Below, one piece after another: positions 43,948-51,911 of a stretch of 64,000 nt of DNA (within the stretch, counting starts at the first letter, position 1; each line of letters starts with the position of its first letter). The notes beneath the pieces were generated by a model. It had not been told where the DNA came from. It did no database searches and worked only from the letters and a program-made list of their open reading frames with translations. This stretch comes from Synergistaceae bacterium. Lineage in GTDB: Bacteria > Synergistota > Synergistia > Synergistales > Synergistaceae. The DNA is taken from assembly GCA_031289775.1 (NCBI GenBank), contig JAITOY010000022.1, positions 1-64,000 of the forward strand, read 5' to 3'. Made by a program: the position numbers and the translations under genes.

Positions 43948-44904
43948 TTAGTGGAATGGAATATTCAGGAGCGGTAGTTTTTCGACCACCTGATCCACGC
44001 ACTTCTTCAGGCAGTTGCCCTTTGCCTTGCCTGAGAAATAACCTATGTGAGGGGAGGTCTGCACGTTAGGCAGTCTGCATATGGAAAAATCCGTCAGCGG
44101 TTCGTCATCGAAAACGTCTATTGCCGCTCCTTTGATACTGCCTGATCGCAGAGCATCGGTCAGTGCTTCCATGTCGACAATCTCCGATCGGGAGGTGTTG
44201 ATGAAGAGGGCCTCTTTTTTCATCAACTTTATTAGCTTTTCGGAGACTAAATTCTTCGTCGCGGGCAAGTATTTGACGTGAACTGATATTATATCGGATT
44301 TGCTGAAAACTTCCTCGATGGGCGCGTATTCCACTCCCACTTCGTTCTTCAGTTCCTCCGATTCGAATACGTCGTTCACTATTACGCGTGCGCCGAGCGC
44401 GCGCAGTTTTTTTGCCACGAGGCAACCGATATTGCCGGCGCCCAAGATGCCGACTGTTGAATCGCTGATTTCGATTCCCTCGAGATTTGTATAAACCCAC
44501 TTGCCGTCCCTCATATAGCGATCAGCCGCGACGACATTTCTCGCCAGGGATAACATCTGCGCCAGCGCATACTCGGCGACCGCGTTGCTCCCGTAGTTGT
44601 CCACTCCCATAAATAAAATTCCGGATTTCTCGCAGAACTCTGGATCAGCGAACGTAGCATATCCCACTCCCATGAACTGAAGCATCTTCAGTTTCTCAAG
44701 CCTTTTGAGAAACTCGTTATCAAATTTATGAACGCCGAATATTATCACATCGGCATCCTTGAGGCGCTCATAGCGTTCCTCTTTTTCGCACGGAGCTTCG
44801 GAATATGCGATTATTTCCGCATTTCTCTCAAGGGGCTTCAGCGCGTCGAGATAAGGGATATACTCCTCGAATATAGCCTGATCTGGAAAAACGACCTTTA
44901 TCAT
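43948..44904 (-). CDS. D-2-hydroxyacid dehydrogenase (NAD-dependent)
   Basis: 318 residues from ATG 44904, which overlaps the symporter stop (ATGA). The NAD-binding Rossmann loop is seen in TVGILGAGNIGCLVAKKLRA. The catalytic set is present: Arg in LFINTSRSEIVDMEAL, Glu in AIDVFDDEPL, His in QTSPHIGYFS. The family reduces 2-oxo acids to D-2-hydroxy acids or runs the reverse. Phosphoglycerate dehydrogenase is less likely because no ACT domain is present. Operon context with an aminotransferase and a solute symporter suggests reduction of an amino-acid-derived oxo acid. Confidence 0.88.
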   Translation of the reverse strand: MIKVVFPDQAIFEEYIPYLDALKPLERNAEIIAYSEAPCEKEERYERLKDADVIIFGVHKFDNEFLKRLEKLKMLQFMGVGYATFADPEFCEKSGILFMGVDNYGSNAVAEYALAQMLSLARNVVAADRYMRDGKWVYTNLEGIEISDSTVGILGAGNIGCLVAKKLRALGARVIVNDVFESEELKNEVGVEYAPIEEVFSKSDIISVHVKYLPATKNLVSEKLIKLMKKEALFINTSRSEIVDMEALTDALRSGSIKGAAIDVFDDEPLTDFSICRLPNVQTSPHIGYFSGKAKGNCLKKCVDQVVEKLPLLNIPFH

Positions 44905-46322
44905 TGCGCGGCGCCAACTGAGGAGGGTTTGAAGAAGCTGCCGATGAATATGCACGCAGCGGAAGCCAGCATTCCGGTGTAGATCGGATCACCGCCAGGT
45001 CCCATATAATTCACCTGGTACATTATCGCCGTGATCGCCCCGCCGGCCAGCACCCCAGTGGTGACCCCGCCGACAGTGCATTTATTTGGCATGTAAAGCT
45101 GCGCCAGCATAGGAACGATGAAGGACGCCGATACAAGGGAGAATACGAAGTACATTGTGGCAAGCAGCGACGTTATGCGCAAAGCGATGAAGAGCGCGAA
45201 TATGCCGAGAACGACTGTCACCCACGGCAAAAATTTTACGGCTTTTTCCTCAGTCAGTTTTTTGGGGGCTACGCTCATGGCGATGTCGTAAACTAAGTGC
45301 GTGGTGCAGAGCAACAACATCGAGTCGGCTGTCGACATAACGGCCGCCAGCATACCGGCGAATGCGAGGCCGGTCAAGACGGGCGGGAAGTATTTAATGG
45401 CAAATACCGGGAACGCCGCCTCAGCAGTTCCCCATTCCTCAGCAATGTTCGGCATGAGGTAAAACGCCGCGCCGCCGATTATCGACAGGGCGGCGCCCCA
45501 CCAGAACATCGAAATACCGGCGAAGGTAAAAGCCTTTCTCGCGGTGGGCGCGTCTATTGCCGCCAGCGCCCTCTGCGGCGATGTAGGGTCGCCCGGAACG
45601 CCAAAGAGCATGAGCAGTGCAAATGTGAAACTCGGCCAGATGGCGTTGCCGACCGCCGGGTTGAAGAGCGACAGATTATTGGAGGCGAGATTCGACGCTA
45701 TCGGCGCTATGCCGCCGGACGCCGAGATAGCTATGATGGGGCCTATGACGCCAGCCGTCCCCAGCATTATTATGAACTGGACAAAATCCGTCCAGACGAC
45801 CGCATAAAGGCCCCCGAGCGCGGTATATGCCGTCATTACTATTGCGGCGAAAATAGTCGCTTGTACCGGCGTGATGCCTAGGTCGGAACCAGCGTAATTG
45901 AGCAGGCGGCCAACCGCCGCTACGTTCTGGCCCGTCAGAACTATAGTATAGAATGTAGCTATTATCGCCACCGCTATCTGGGGAGCCTTCCCGTTCTTGC
46001 CGGCTATGACTTCAGCTAGGCTGCGCTTGTTTGTCTCGCGGAGCTTTCCGGCTATCGCGGCCATCATGAAGAGGCCGATAGCCACGCCTATGAGATCCCA
46101 CATAATGCCGGAGCCGCGCCTCGAAACCGCCCCAACCATGCCGAGCGTCATTCCGGCGCCGGTCATGGTGGTCATTATTGTGGCGGTAAGTGGAAGGACT
46201 TTAAAACGCTTGCCTCCCAGAAGAAAATCGTCCATGTTGGATATCTTTCCCCTGGCGAATATGCCGACTCCCAACATTCCGAGCATATAAACACATACGA
46301 CAACAATATCAATTGTCCGCAC
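44901..46322 (-). CDS. sodium:solute symporter (SSS family)
   Basis: 473 residues, about 13 hydrophobic helices. SSS marks: FLLGGKRFKVLPLTATIMTT near residue 33, GQNVAAVGRLLNYAGSDLGI, the signature-like TAYTALGGLYAVVWTDFVQF around 165-185, and AGMLAAVMSTADSMLLLCTT near 325, where small/hydroxyl residues form the sodium site. It imports an organic or amino-acid-like solute with Na+. Located 54 bases after the aminotransferase gene and translationally coupled to the dehydrogenase gene. Confidence 0.92.
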   Translation of the reverse strand: MRTIDIVVVCVYMLGMLGVGIFARGKISNMDDFLLGGKRFKVLPLTATIMTTMTGAGMTLGMVGAVSRRGSGIMWDLIGVAIGLFMMAAIAGKLRETNKRSLAEVIAGKNGKAPQIAVAIIATFYTIVLTGQNVAAVGRLLNYAGSDLGITPVQATIFAAIVMTAYTALGGLYAVVWTDFVQFIIMLGTAGVIGPIIAISASGGIAPIASNLASNNLSLFNPAVGNAIWPSFTFALLMLFGVPGDPTSPQRALAAIDAPTARKAFTFAGISMFWWGAALSIIGGAAFYLMPNIAEEWGTAEAAFPVFAIKYFPPVLTGLAFAGMLAAVMSTADSMLLLCTTHLVYDIAMSVAPKKLTEEKAVKFLPWVTVVLGIFALFIALRITSLLATMYFVFSLVSASFIVPMLAQLYMPNKCTVGGVTTGVLAGGAITAIMYQVNYMGPGGDPIYTGMLASAACIFIGSFFKPSSVGAAQ

Positions 46323-46376
46323 CTGTAAAACCTCGCTTTCCTCCAGTGAGACTAAATTAAAACTAGCATCTTGCGT

Positions 46377-47594
46377 TTAACTCCTGTAAGATTTAATAGC
46401 CCTGGCCAGCCGGGCTGAGCCCTCCTCCGCTTTAGCCTTATCGACTTTGGCGAACGAGAAGCGTACGCTCGACGGATCCTCAGCGCCAGGCACGAAAAAC
46501 ACGCTGCCCGGTATTACGCCTATTTTTTCATTCACGACCGCATAGCGGGAGAAGTCGCTCATGTCCTTTATACCTTCCAGCCGGCCCCAGATGAAAAAGC
46601 CGCCAAGCGGTCTGTTGTGGACTAGGCCCTCGCCGCTCAAGTGCGCGTCGAGGGCTGAGAGCAGGGCGTCGCGTCTGCCGGCGTATGCCGAGCATAATCG
46701 CCCGATGTAGCTCTCGAGATCCAGCCGGGTCAGCAGGTTGAGCATCCCTTGTTGAACCATTGTGGGCAGCCCCAAACACGAATTTACCCGAAGCGACGTA
46801 ATTTCAGCGATAAGTGAGTCGGGGACGACCATCCAACCGCATCGCACCCCCGGCGCCACTATCTTCGAAAAGCTGCCCAGGTAGACGACCCTGGCGTCGT
46901 CGCCAGCGAGGCAGATATACGAGGCCGGCGTGGCGCTGTCGTAGCTGAGATAATGGTATGGATCATCCTCCAGCAGAGGGACGTCGTATTTTTGCAACAG
47001 TGCCAGAACCTCTTTCCGGCGTTCGAGAGTGGCTGTGTTGCCGCTCGGATTTTGAAAATTCGGTATTGAATATAAGAATCTGATTTTTTTCATGCGGAGG
47101 ATGTCCTCCAGCGCGCCTATGTCGATCCCGTCCTCGTCTATCGGGACGCCCAGACAGACGGCGCCCTGCTTCCTGAACGTGAGAAGCGTCTCCATATATG
47201 TCGGGCTCTCGACAAGTACATAACACCCCGGGTCTATGAGAGCCTCACCCGCAAGGCTGATCCCCTCCTGCGAGCCGCAGGTCATCATGATGTTTTCCGT
47301 CTTCACCCAACCTGGGATGAGTCCGTCCCGTCTCATCCACTCGACGATCCAATCCCTGAATTCGACGTGACCGAGATCTGAGCGGTAATAGCCCAGCTGA
47401 GCCGCATCGTCGAAAACCCCCTCAAACGCCTCCGCAAGAAGATCCGCAGGCAGCAAGTCTGCGGATGGCTCACCGGCTGTGAATGAGATGGCGCCGTGCT
47501 CAATGACGAGCTTTATCATACTTCCGATGGCCGATACCTCCAAACGCTCTCGCGCCATCGTCGACATCGTCTTTTTAAAATCGAAGGATTTCAT
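46377..47594 (-). CDS. PLP-dependent aminotransferase, class I/II (2-aminoadipate/aromatic type)
   Basis: 405 residues. Fold-type I aminotransferase without the GntR head of MocR proteins. Marks: ISFTAGEPSADLLPADLLAE, TCGSQEGISLAGEALIDPGC, the YSIPNFQNPSGNTATLERRK segment with the PLP-ring Asn, DDPYHYLSYD, and the Schiff-base lysine in VYLGSFSKIVAPGVRCGWMV. The C-terminal FVPGAEDPSSVRFSFAKVD has the carboxylate-binding Arg. Likely partners are branched-chain, aromatic or aminoadipate substrates with 2-oxoglutarate. SD GGAGG precedes the start. It heads the aminotransferase-symporter-dehydrogenase operon. Confidence 0.9.
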   Translation of the reverse strand: MKSFDFKKTMSTMARERLEVSAIGSMIKLVIEHGAISFTAGEPSADLLPADLLAEAFEGVFDDAAQLGYYRSDLGHVEFRDWIVEWMRRDGLIPGWVKTENIMMTCGSQEGISLAGEALIDPGCYVLVESPTYMETLLTFRKQGAVCLGVPIDEDGIDIGALEDILRMKKIRFLYSIPNFQNPSGNTATLERRKEVLALLQKYDVPLLEDDPYHYLSYDSATPASYICLAGDDARVVYLGSFSKIVAPGVRCGWMVVPDSLIAEITSLRVNSCLGLPTMVQQGMLNLLTRLDLESYIGRLCSAYAGRRDALLSALDAHLSGEGLVHNRPLGGFFIWGRLEGIKDMSDFSRYAVVNEKIGVIPGSVFFVPGAEDPSSVRFSFAKVDKAKAEEGSARLARAIKSYRS

Positions 47595-47615
47595 TTAACG
47601 ACCTCCAGTCACGTC

Positions 47616-47638
47616 TAAAACGCGGCCTCAAACGCCGC
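47616..47638 (-). terminator. small terminator-like hairpin between the short ORF and the aminotransferase
   Basis: Minus strand GCGGC, 7-base loop, GCCGC, then GTTTT. It is short and its T run is only four, so it could be an attenuator and not a strong terminator. It lies 24 bases after the 28-codon ORF and just before the aminotransferase SD. Confidence 0.4.
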
Positions 47639-47661
47639 TCAGTCACTCTCGAGAGCCCTGG

Positions 47662-47748
47662 TCAGACAGGTTTGCCGCCGCAGCAATTGAGGGTTATGTC
47701 ATCGACTGGATAGCCGATGTCTTTTAATAATTTTTTTGTGAGCTCCAT
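47662..47748 (-). CDS. 28-residue ORF with tandem Cys, possible leader peptide
   Basis: ATG 47748 is preceded by AGGTGG, 6 bases away. The product is MELTKKLLKDIGYPVDDITL followed by NCCGGKPV and a TGA. It is hydrophilic with no signal peptide. It sits 67 bases ahead of the aminotransferase on the same strand, with a small GC-rich hairpin and T run in between, the arrangement of a leader-peptide attenuator; the tandem Cys codons near the end would make cysteine the sensed amino acid. Alternatively it is a chance frame, a short regulatory peptide, or the tail of a decayed gene. The longer frame upstream (to 48027) is not believable because it overlaps a transposase remnant. Confidence 0.4.
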   Translation of the reverse strand: MELTKKLLKDIGYPVDDITLNCCGGKPV

Positions 47749-47797
47749 AATATTCCACCTTGCGTCTACTGTCAAGAACTTCTTCAAATCTGCGGGA

Positions 47798-47835
47798 CAA
47801 ATGCATTTACCAAATGCATTACCCAAATGCATTAC
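47798..47835. repeat. short tandem repeat, three near-identical 12-13 base units
   Basis: Three copies of CAAATGCATTACC-like units lie end to end (CAAATGCATTTAC, then CAAATGCATTACC, then CAAATGCATTACC). Each contains the palindrome ATGCAT. The repeat separates the 28-residue ORF from the transposase remnant and may be linked to insertion or a regulator binding site. Confidence 0.6.
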
Positions 47836-47865
47836 CCTCAAACCACAGCAAATAAAAAATACCCC

Positions 47866-48185
47866 CCCGCTGGCCTGTTGAAGTCTTTGAAGTCTATAAC
47901 GCTGGATCAGGACGCAACGTTTATCACGACGGCGCGCTAAGAAGTTTGTATCGATTACAAGGCGAGAGAAGCTATGGGGCGGTTCAATACCTACTGCCCG
48001 GAATACGATCTCATGGTTGGCACACAATACCGGGACGGCGACGTAGAGCCTGGTTATGGTCAGTTCGAGGAATTCAAGAGGATTTTATCCAGTTTGCTTT
48101 GTGGACTGAGGTCGCTAACACATTTTCCAGGGCTATTTTTGCGGATTTTTCCCATGTCTGTATAAAGTGTGGCTTGTCCTCCTGA
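47866..48185 (+). pseudogene. IS1380-type transposase remnant
   Basis: One frame reads ITLDQDATFITTAR, an in-frame stop at 47938, then YKAREAMGRFNTYCPEYDLM and QYRDGDVEPGYGQFEEFK. This is the DDE core pattern of IS1380-family transposases (TLDxDAT, then NTYxAE...FRDGN.PAGY). The similarity then jumps to another frame (EDFIQFALWTEVANTFSRAI) that ends at 48185. At least one nonsense change and one frameshift show that it is dead. Flanking inverted repeats were not found. Confidence 0.65.
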
Positions 48186-48222
48186 CAGTGGGCCACATAA
48201 GATCGCGTTTGTCCTGTGGAAA

Positions 48223-48762
48223 TCATCTGGGTAATTTTTTTATCTCTTCCTGATATTTTTTCATCTCAAGAGAGACTAATTTCGTATATTTTTTATACGT
48301 TTCCTCCGTTCCGTGCAACTGGCTCATGTCGTAGCCGCTCAGGTCACCGGAATCTATCCTCTGCTGGGCCAGCATCATGTTTTCGTCCCATCTTTTTACA
48401 ATATCCTCGTCGTCGGCTTCGATTTTTTGGAATTTGGCGACAGTGAAAAGACTCAGCTTCTGCTCCTCTAGCTGAACGAGATTGTCCTTCATCTTATAAT
48501 ATATGATCATCAAAAAATGAGCGTTGATCAGATCTTCCTTGAAAAATGGCAAAGACTTTATCGGCACGATGTTTCTATCTCTGTGAGTCTTGAAAAAATC
48601 GCGAAAATCGTAAACTACGTTTGCGGCCCAAACAACGCCGTCCATAAAATCATCCTTGTTGAACATCACGCCGTAAACACCTTCGGTGCGAATTCGATCC
48701 GCAATCCTCTTATTTTTCGGCTGAGCTCCGACGAACTCTCTCTCCTCACGCTTTTGGGCCAC
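48223..48762 (-). CDS. cytoplasmic protein of unknown function
   Basis: 179 residues from GTG 48762, which has GGAGG 7 bases upstream; this is preferred over an ATG at 48840 that has no SD. The product is charged and helical: ADRIRTEGVYGVMFNKDDFM near the N-terminus, INAHFLMIIYYKMKDNLVQL in the middle, and a Lys/Glu-rich end (YKKYTKLVSLEMKKYQEEIK). No signal peptide or membrane segment. No family is recognised. AT content is higher than in neighbouring genes and it sits beside a transposase remnant, so acquisition by transfer is possible. Confidence 0.55.
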   Translation of the reverse strand: MAQKREEREFVGAQPKNKRIADRIRTEGVYGVMFNKDDFMDGVVWAANVVYDFRDFFKTHRDRNIVPIKSLPFFKEDLINAHFLMIIYYKMKDNLVQLEEQKLSLFTVAKFQKIEADDEDIVKRWDENMMLAQQRIDSGDLSGYDMSQLHGTEETYKKYTKLVSLEMKKYQEEIKKLPR

Positions 48763-49092
48763 AATAATCCCTCCGCAGTCGATCACGCTTATTTTCTGTG
48801 TATATGAATATACTATAATTCGATGATTTTTCATATACATCGAGACGGCAATTTGTTGATATTTTCACAAGGGTGAGGAGTTTGGATTGTGAATAGGAAC
48901 CTGTGGTTTGAGTGGTTTACATTCAATTCTTGACAGCTTGAAAAGTTCATGATAGCCTGATTAATCATATTTAGTCCGTAATATTACTTATGCGACAAGG
49001 ACGTGCGGAGCGGAGAGAGGAGGCGATGCGGCAAAATGTTTGTTTCTTGCTTTCAACATGAAGCGTCGGCATAACGAAAGGAGAGATCAACG
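48763..49092 (+). promoter_or_regulatory. intergenic region with probable nhaC promoter
   Basis: TTGACA (48930-48935) followed 17 bases later by TAGCCT (48953-48958) is the best promoter here. A tiny frame reading MRQNVCFLLST lies further down (49026-49061) after GGAGG, but it is too short to judge. No RNA gene or other ORF was found. Confidence 0.45.
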
Positions 49093-50508
49093 ATGGGAGA
49101 AATAGCACCGAAGGGTTTTTTGTCGCTCGTTCCTGTCATTATCACACTTCTGTTGGCGTTTATGACGAAGGACGCCATTTTTTCGCTCGTAATCGGATGC
49201 GTAATAGGGGTGGTCGTCGCCGGATTTGATCCTTTTACCGGCATGTCGAAGCTCCTCCAGGCGTCGCTCGGCAACGCCGATTTCATATGGGTTCTCATGA
49301 TCGAGGTCGCTGTCGGCATCATGATAGCGTTTTACCTGAGGGCGAACGTGATCAAGGGTTTCGCCGATTGGAGCGGAGACAAGATAAAATCGCGCCGCGT
49401 CGCCTCCGGCTTTGGCTGGCTGCTTGGGATATTTATATTTTTCAGCGATTACTTCAGCCCCCTCTTCGGCGGCCCAATAGCGCGTCCCATAACCGACAAG
49501 TTCAAGATATCGAGGGAGATGCTTGCGTATACGCTCGACTCCGGAAGCGGCCCCATCTGCACGATAATCCCGATAACCAGCTGGGGCGTCTACGTCTCCG
49601 GACTCCTGAAAGGACATGGGTCGATAACGACTGCTGACGAAGGGATGGCGGCCTTTATAAAATCAGTTCCATATAACTTCTACGGCTGGCTCGCGGTCAT
49701 CGTCTGCGGTCTGGTCGCGTTCCGCGTAATCCCGCTGTTCGGGCCGATGAAAAAGGCGGAAGAGAGGGCGCTCAACGAGGGTAAAGTTCTGAGAGACGGC
49801 GCTACCCCGCTTGCCGGTGAGGAGCTCGACAACATCAAGCCGATCCAGGGCAAGCCGACGCACATGTTCCTTCACCTCGTAGTTCCGGTGACGATGCTCA
49901 TTGTCATCTCGGTCGGTTCATTTTTCGTCTTGGGCGGCGTGAAGATTCTCGAGACGTTTTTTATCGTCATCACGTATCAGGCCATTCTGCTCAGCCTGGG
50001 CGGATATTTCGAGAACATCCGCGACTTCATGAGCGTAGTGACGAACGGGATAAAGTCCGTCCTTCCAGCGATATTCATACTCGCGCTCGCGTACTGCATA
50101 AACACGATTTCAAAGAGTCTCGGCGCGCAGCAGTTTGTCATCGACGCTACGCAGCAGTGGATGAACTCGCTCCTTCTGCCGTCGATTACGTTCTTCGCCG
50201 GCGCCTGCATCTCTTTTTTCACTGGAACCTCGTGGGGAACTTATGCCCTTCTCGTCCCGCTTTCGCTTCCTATAGCGTTCAACCTCTCCGGCGGCGAGGT
50301 CTCTACGATCGTGTTGGTAACGATAGGCTCGATAATGGGCGGCGGTGTCTTTGGTGACCACTGCTCACCTCTCTCGGACACGACGTGCCTCTCGTCCTTC
50401 GGCGCAGCGTCGGATCACATGGATCACGTCATAACGCAGCTGCCGTTCGCCCTCGTGTGCGCTGGCGCGTCGATCCTCCTCTACCTGCTCCTTGGGGCGA
50501 TATTGTGA
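49093..50508 (+). CDS. NhaC family Na+/H+ antiporter
   Basis: 471 residues, about eleven hydrophobic helices. Family marks: GFLSLVPVIITLLLAFMTKD at the start, FIFFSDYFSPLFGGPIARPI near residue 120, ISFFTGTSWGTYALLVPLSL near 380, and GDHCSPLSDTTCLSSFGAAS near 425, the conserved NhaC box. Members include Na+/H+ antiporters and amine/acid antiporters. It is the first gene of a set with a saccharopine dehydrogenase-like enzyme and a YjiH protein, so it may exchange an amino-acid-related compound. Confidence 0.88.
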   Translation: MGEIAPKGFLSLVPVIITLLLAFMTKDAIFSLVIGCVIGVVVAGFDPFTGMSKLLQASLGNADFIWVLMIEVAVGIMIAFYLRANVIKGFADWSGDKIKSRRVASGFGWLLGIFIFFSDYFSPLFGGPIARPITDKFKISREMLAYTLDSGSGPICTIIPITSWGVYVSGLLKGHGSITTADEGMAAFIKSVPYNFYGWLAVIVCGLVAFRVIPLFGPMKKAEERALNEGKVLRDGATPLAGEELDNIKPIQGKPTHMFLHLVVPVTMLIVISVGSFFVLGGVKILETFFIVITYQAILLSLGGYFENIRDFMSVVTNGIKSVLPAIFILALAYCINTISKSLGAQQFVIDATQQWMNSLLLPSITFFAGACISFFTGTSWGTYALLVPLSLPIAFNLSGGEVSTIVLVTIGSIMGGGVFGDHCSPLSDTTCLSSFGAASDHMDHVITQLPFALVCAGASILLYLLLGAIL

Positions 50509-50581
50509 GAGACGCCCAGGGTTTAATCTTCAATCTTCAGCCCACTGACGATAAATCAGTTTTCCGGAGGGATCGTATAGA

Positions 50582-51901
50582 ATGAAGACCGTTTTGATAC
50601 TCGGAGCTGGAAGAGTCTCGGCGCCAGGCATAGATTATCTCGTAAGAAAAGGCGGTTGTAAGGTCGTGGTTGCGGACTTCGACGACTCGAACTTCGCCAC
50701 AGCGGCGAAGCTTTTCCCGTCCGCCGTCGTCCTGAAGGAGGACGCAGGCGCGTCGGCCGCGAAATTAATCGGCCAGCACAAGCCGGACGTAGTGTTCTGC
50801 CTCCTGCCGCCGGCACTTATGCCCCATATATCTAAGCTGTGCCTCGATAAAAAAGTGCATCTCGTCCACCCAGCCTACATAGACGCTCCAACGCTCGAAC
50901 TTTCGAAGGACATAGAGAGGGCCGGGCTCATCTTCGTGACGGAGTTGGGCCTAGACCCCGGCATTGACCACATGTCCGCCTCGAAGACCATCGAGGGCAT
51001 ACGCGCGTCCGGCGGAAAGGTCGAGTCCTTCCGTTCGCTTTGCGGCGCGCTGCCGGCGCCGGAGGCGAACAATAATCCGTGGGGCTACAAACTCTCATGG
51101 TCGCCGTCAAGCCTCATCGGCGCGAGCAAACGCACGGCTAAAATATTGCAGGACGGGCAGGAGCTGACCTGGCCTGACGGCGAGACCTACGAACACGTCT
51201 ACATGCTCGACATGTCCGGTTTCGCCTTTGAGGTGTACGCAAACGCCGACGCGACAGTCTACAAAGAGGCTTACGGCATACCGGAGGCAACGTCGATTTA
51301 CCGCGGCACACTGCGCTACCCCGGCTGGTGCGAAACCATCTGCTACATGAACGAGATAAAATATTTCGACACCGACGAACAGGATACAAAGGGATTTACA
51401 TTTGCCTCTTTCACCGCCAGACAGGCCGGCGCTTCCGCCAACCCCAAAGAGGCGCTCTGCCGCAAATTTGGCTTGAAACCGTGGTCGGCATTCATTATGA
51501 GGATGGAGTGGCTCGGTTTTTTTGACGACAGGCCGCTCCCTTTCGACAAAACCTCCGCCAGGGAGATCGTGTCGTTCCTCTTCGCCGAGAAGCTCCTGTT
51601 CACCCCGGAAGAGAGAGACCTAGTCGTGCTCGCGGACGAACTCGTCTCCGTCTCCAAGGACGGCGCGAGAAAACTTCACAGATCGGTTCTTGTCGATTAC
51701 GGCATCCCTAACAAGTGGACCTCTATCGCGAAGACAACCGGCGTCCCGCCGGCGATCGCCGTTCGCTTCATCCTCGAGGGCAAAATAAAAACTCCAGGCC
51801 TTCACAAACCCACGTTGAAGGAGATCTATGACCCAGTCCTGAATGAACTCGCCAGCGAAGGCATAAAGCTGGAGGAGAGCGTAAAAGATATATCTAAATA
51901 A
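50582..51901 (+). CDS. saccharopine dehydrogenase-like oxidoreductase
   Basis: 439 residues. Rossmann start TVLILGAGRVSAPGIDYLVR. Further marks of the Lys9-type saccharopine dehydrogenase: CLLPPALMPHISKLCLDKKV, ELGLDPGIDHMSASKTIEGI, and APEANNNPWGYKLSWSPSSL, then STRGTLRYPGWC-like YRGTLRYPGWCETICYMNEI. Saccharopine dehydrogenase interconverts saccharopine and 2-aminoadipate semialdehyde plus glutamate (or lysine plus 2-oxoglutarate). No lysine-ketoglutarate reductase is in the window. The context of transporters suggests lysine- or ornithine-type amino-acid breakdown. Confidence 0.85.
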   Translation: MKTVLILGAGRVSAPGIDYLVRKGGCKVVVADFDDSNFATAAKLFPSAVVLKEDAGASAAKLIGQHKPDVVFCLLPPALMPHISKLCLDKKVHLVHPAYIDAPTLELSKDIERAGLIFVTELGLDPGIDHMSASKTIEGIRASGGKVESFRSLCGALPAPEANNNPWGYKLSWSPSSLIGASKRTAKILQDGQELTWPDGETYEHVYMLDMSGFAFEVYANADATVYKEAYGIPEATSIYRGTLRYPGWCETICYMNEIKYFDTDEQDTKGFTFASFTARQAGASANPKEALCRKFGLKPWSAFIMRMEWLGFFDDRPLPFDKTSAREIVSFLFAEKLLFTPEERDLVVLADELVSVSKDGARKLHRSVLVDYGIPNKWTSIAKTTGVPPAIAVRFILEGKIKTPGLHKPTLKEIYDPVLNELASEGIKLEESVKDISK

Positions 51902-51911
51902 GGAGAAAAAG

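Noticed and set aside
47662-48027. 121-codon minus-strand protein
   Set aside because: Its upstream two-thirds lie antisense to the IS1380 remnant; only the last 28 codons have an SD and plausible sequence.
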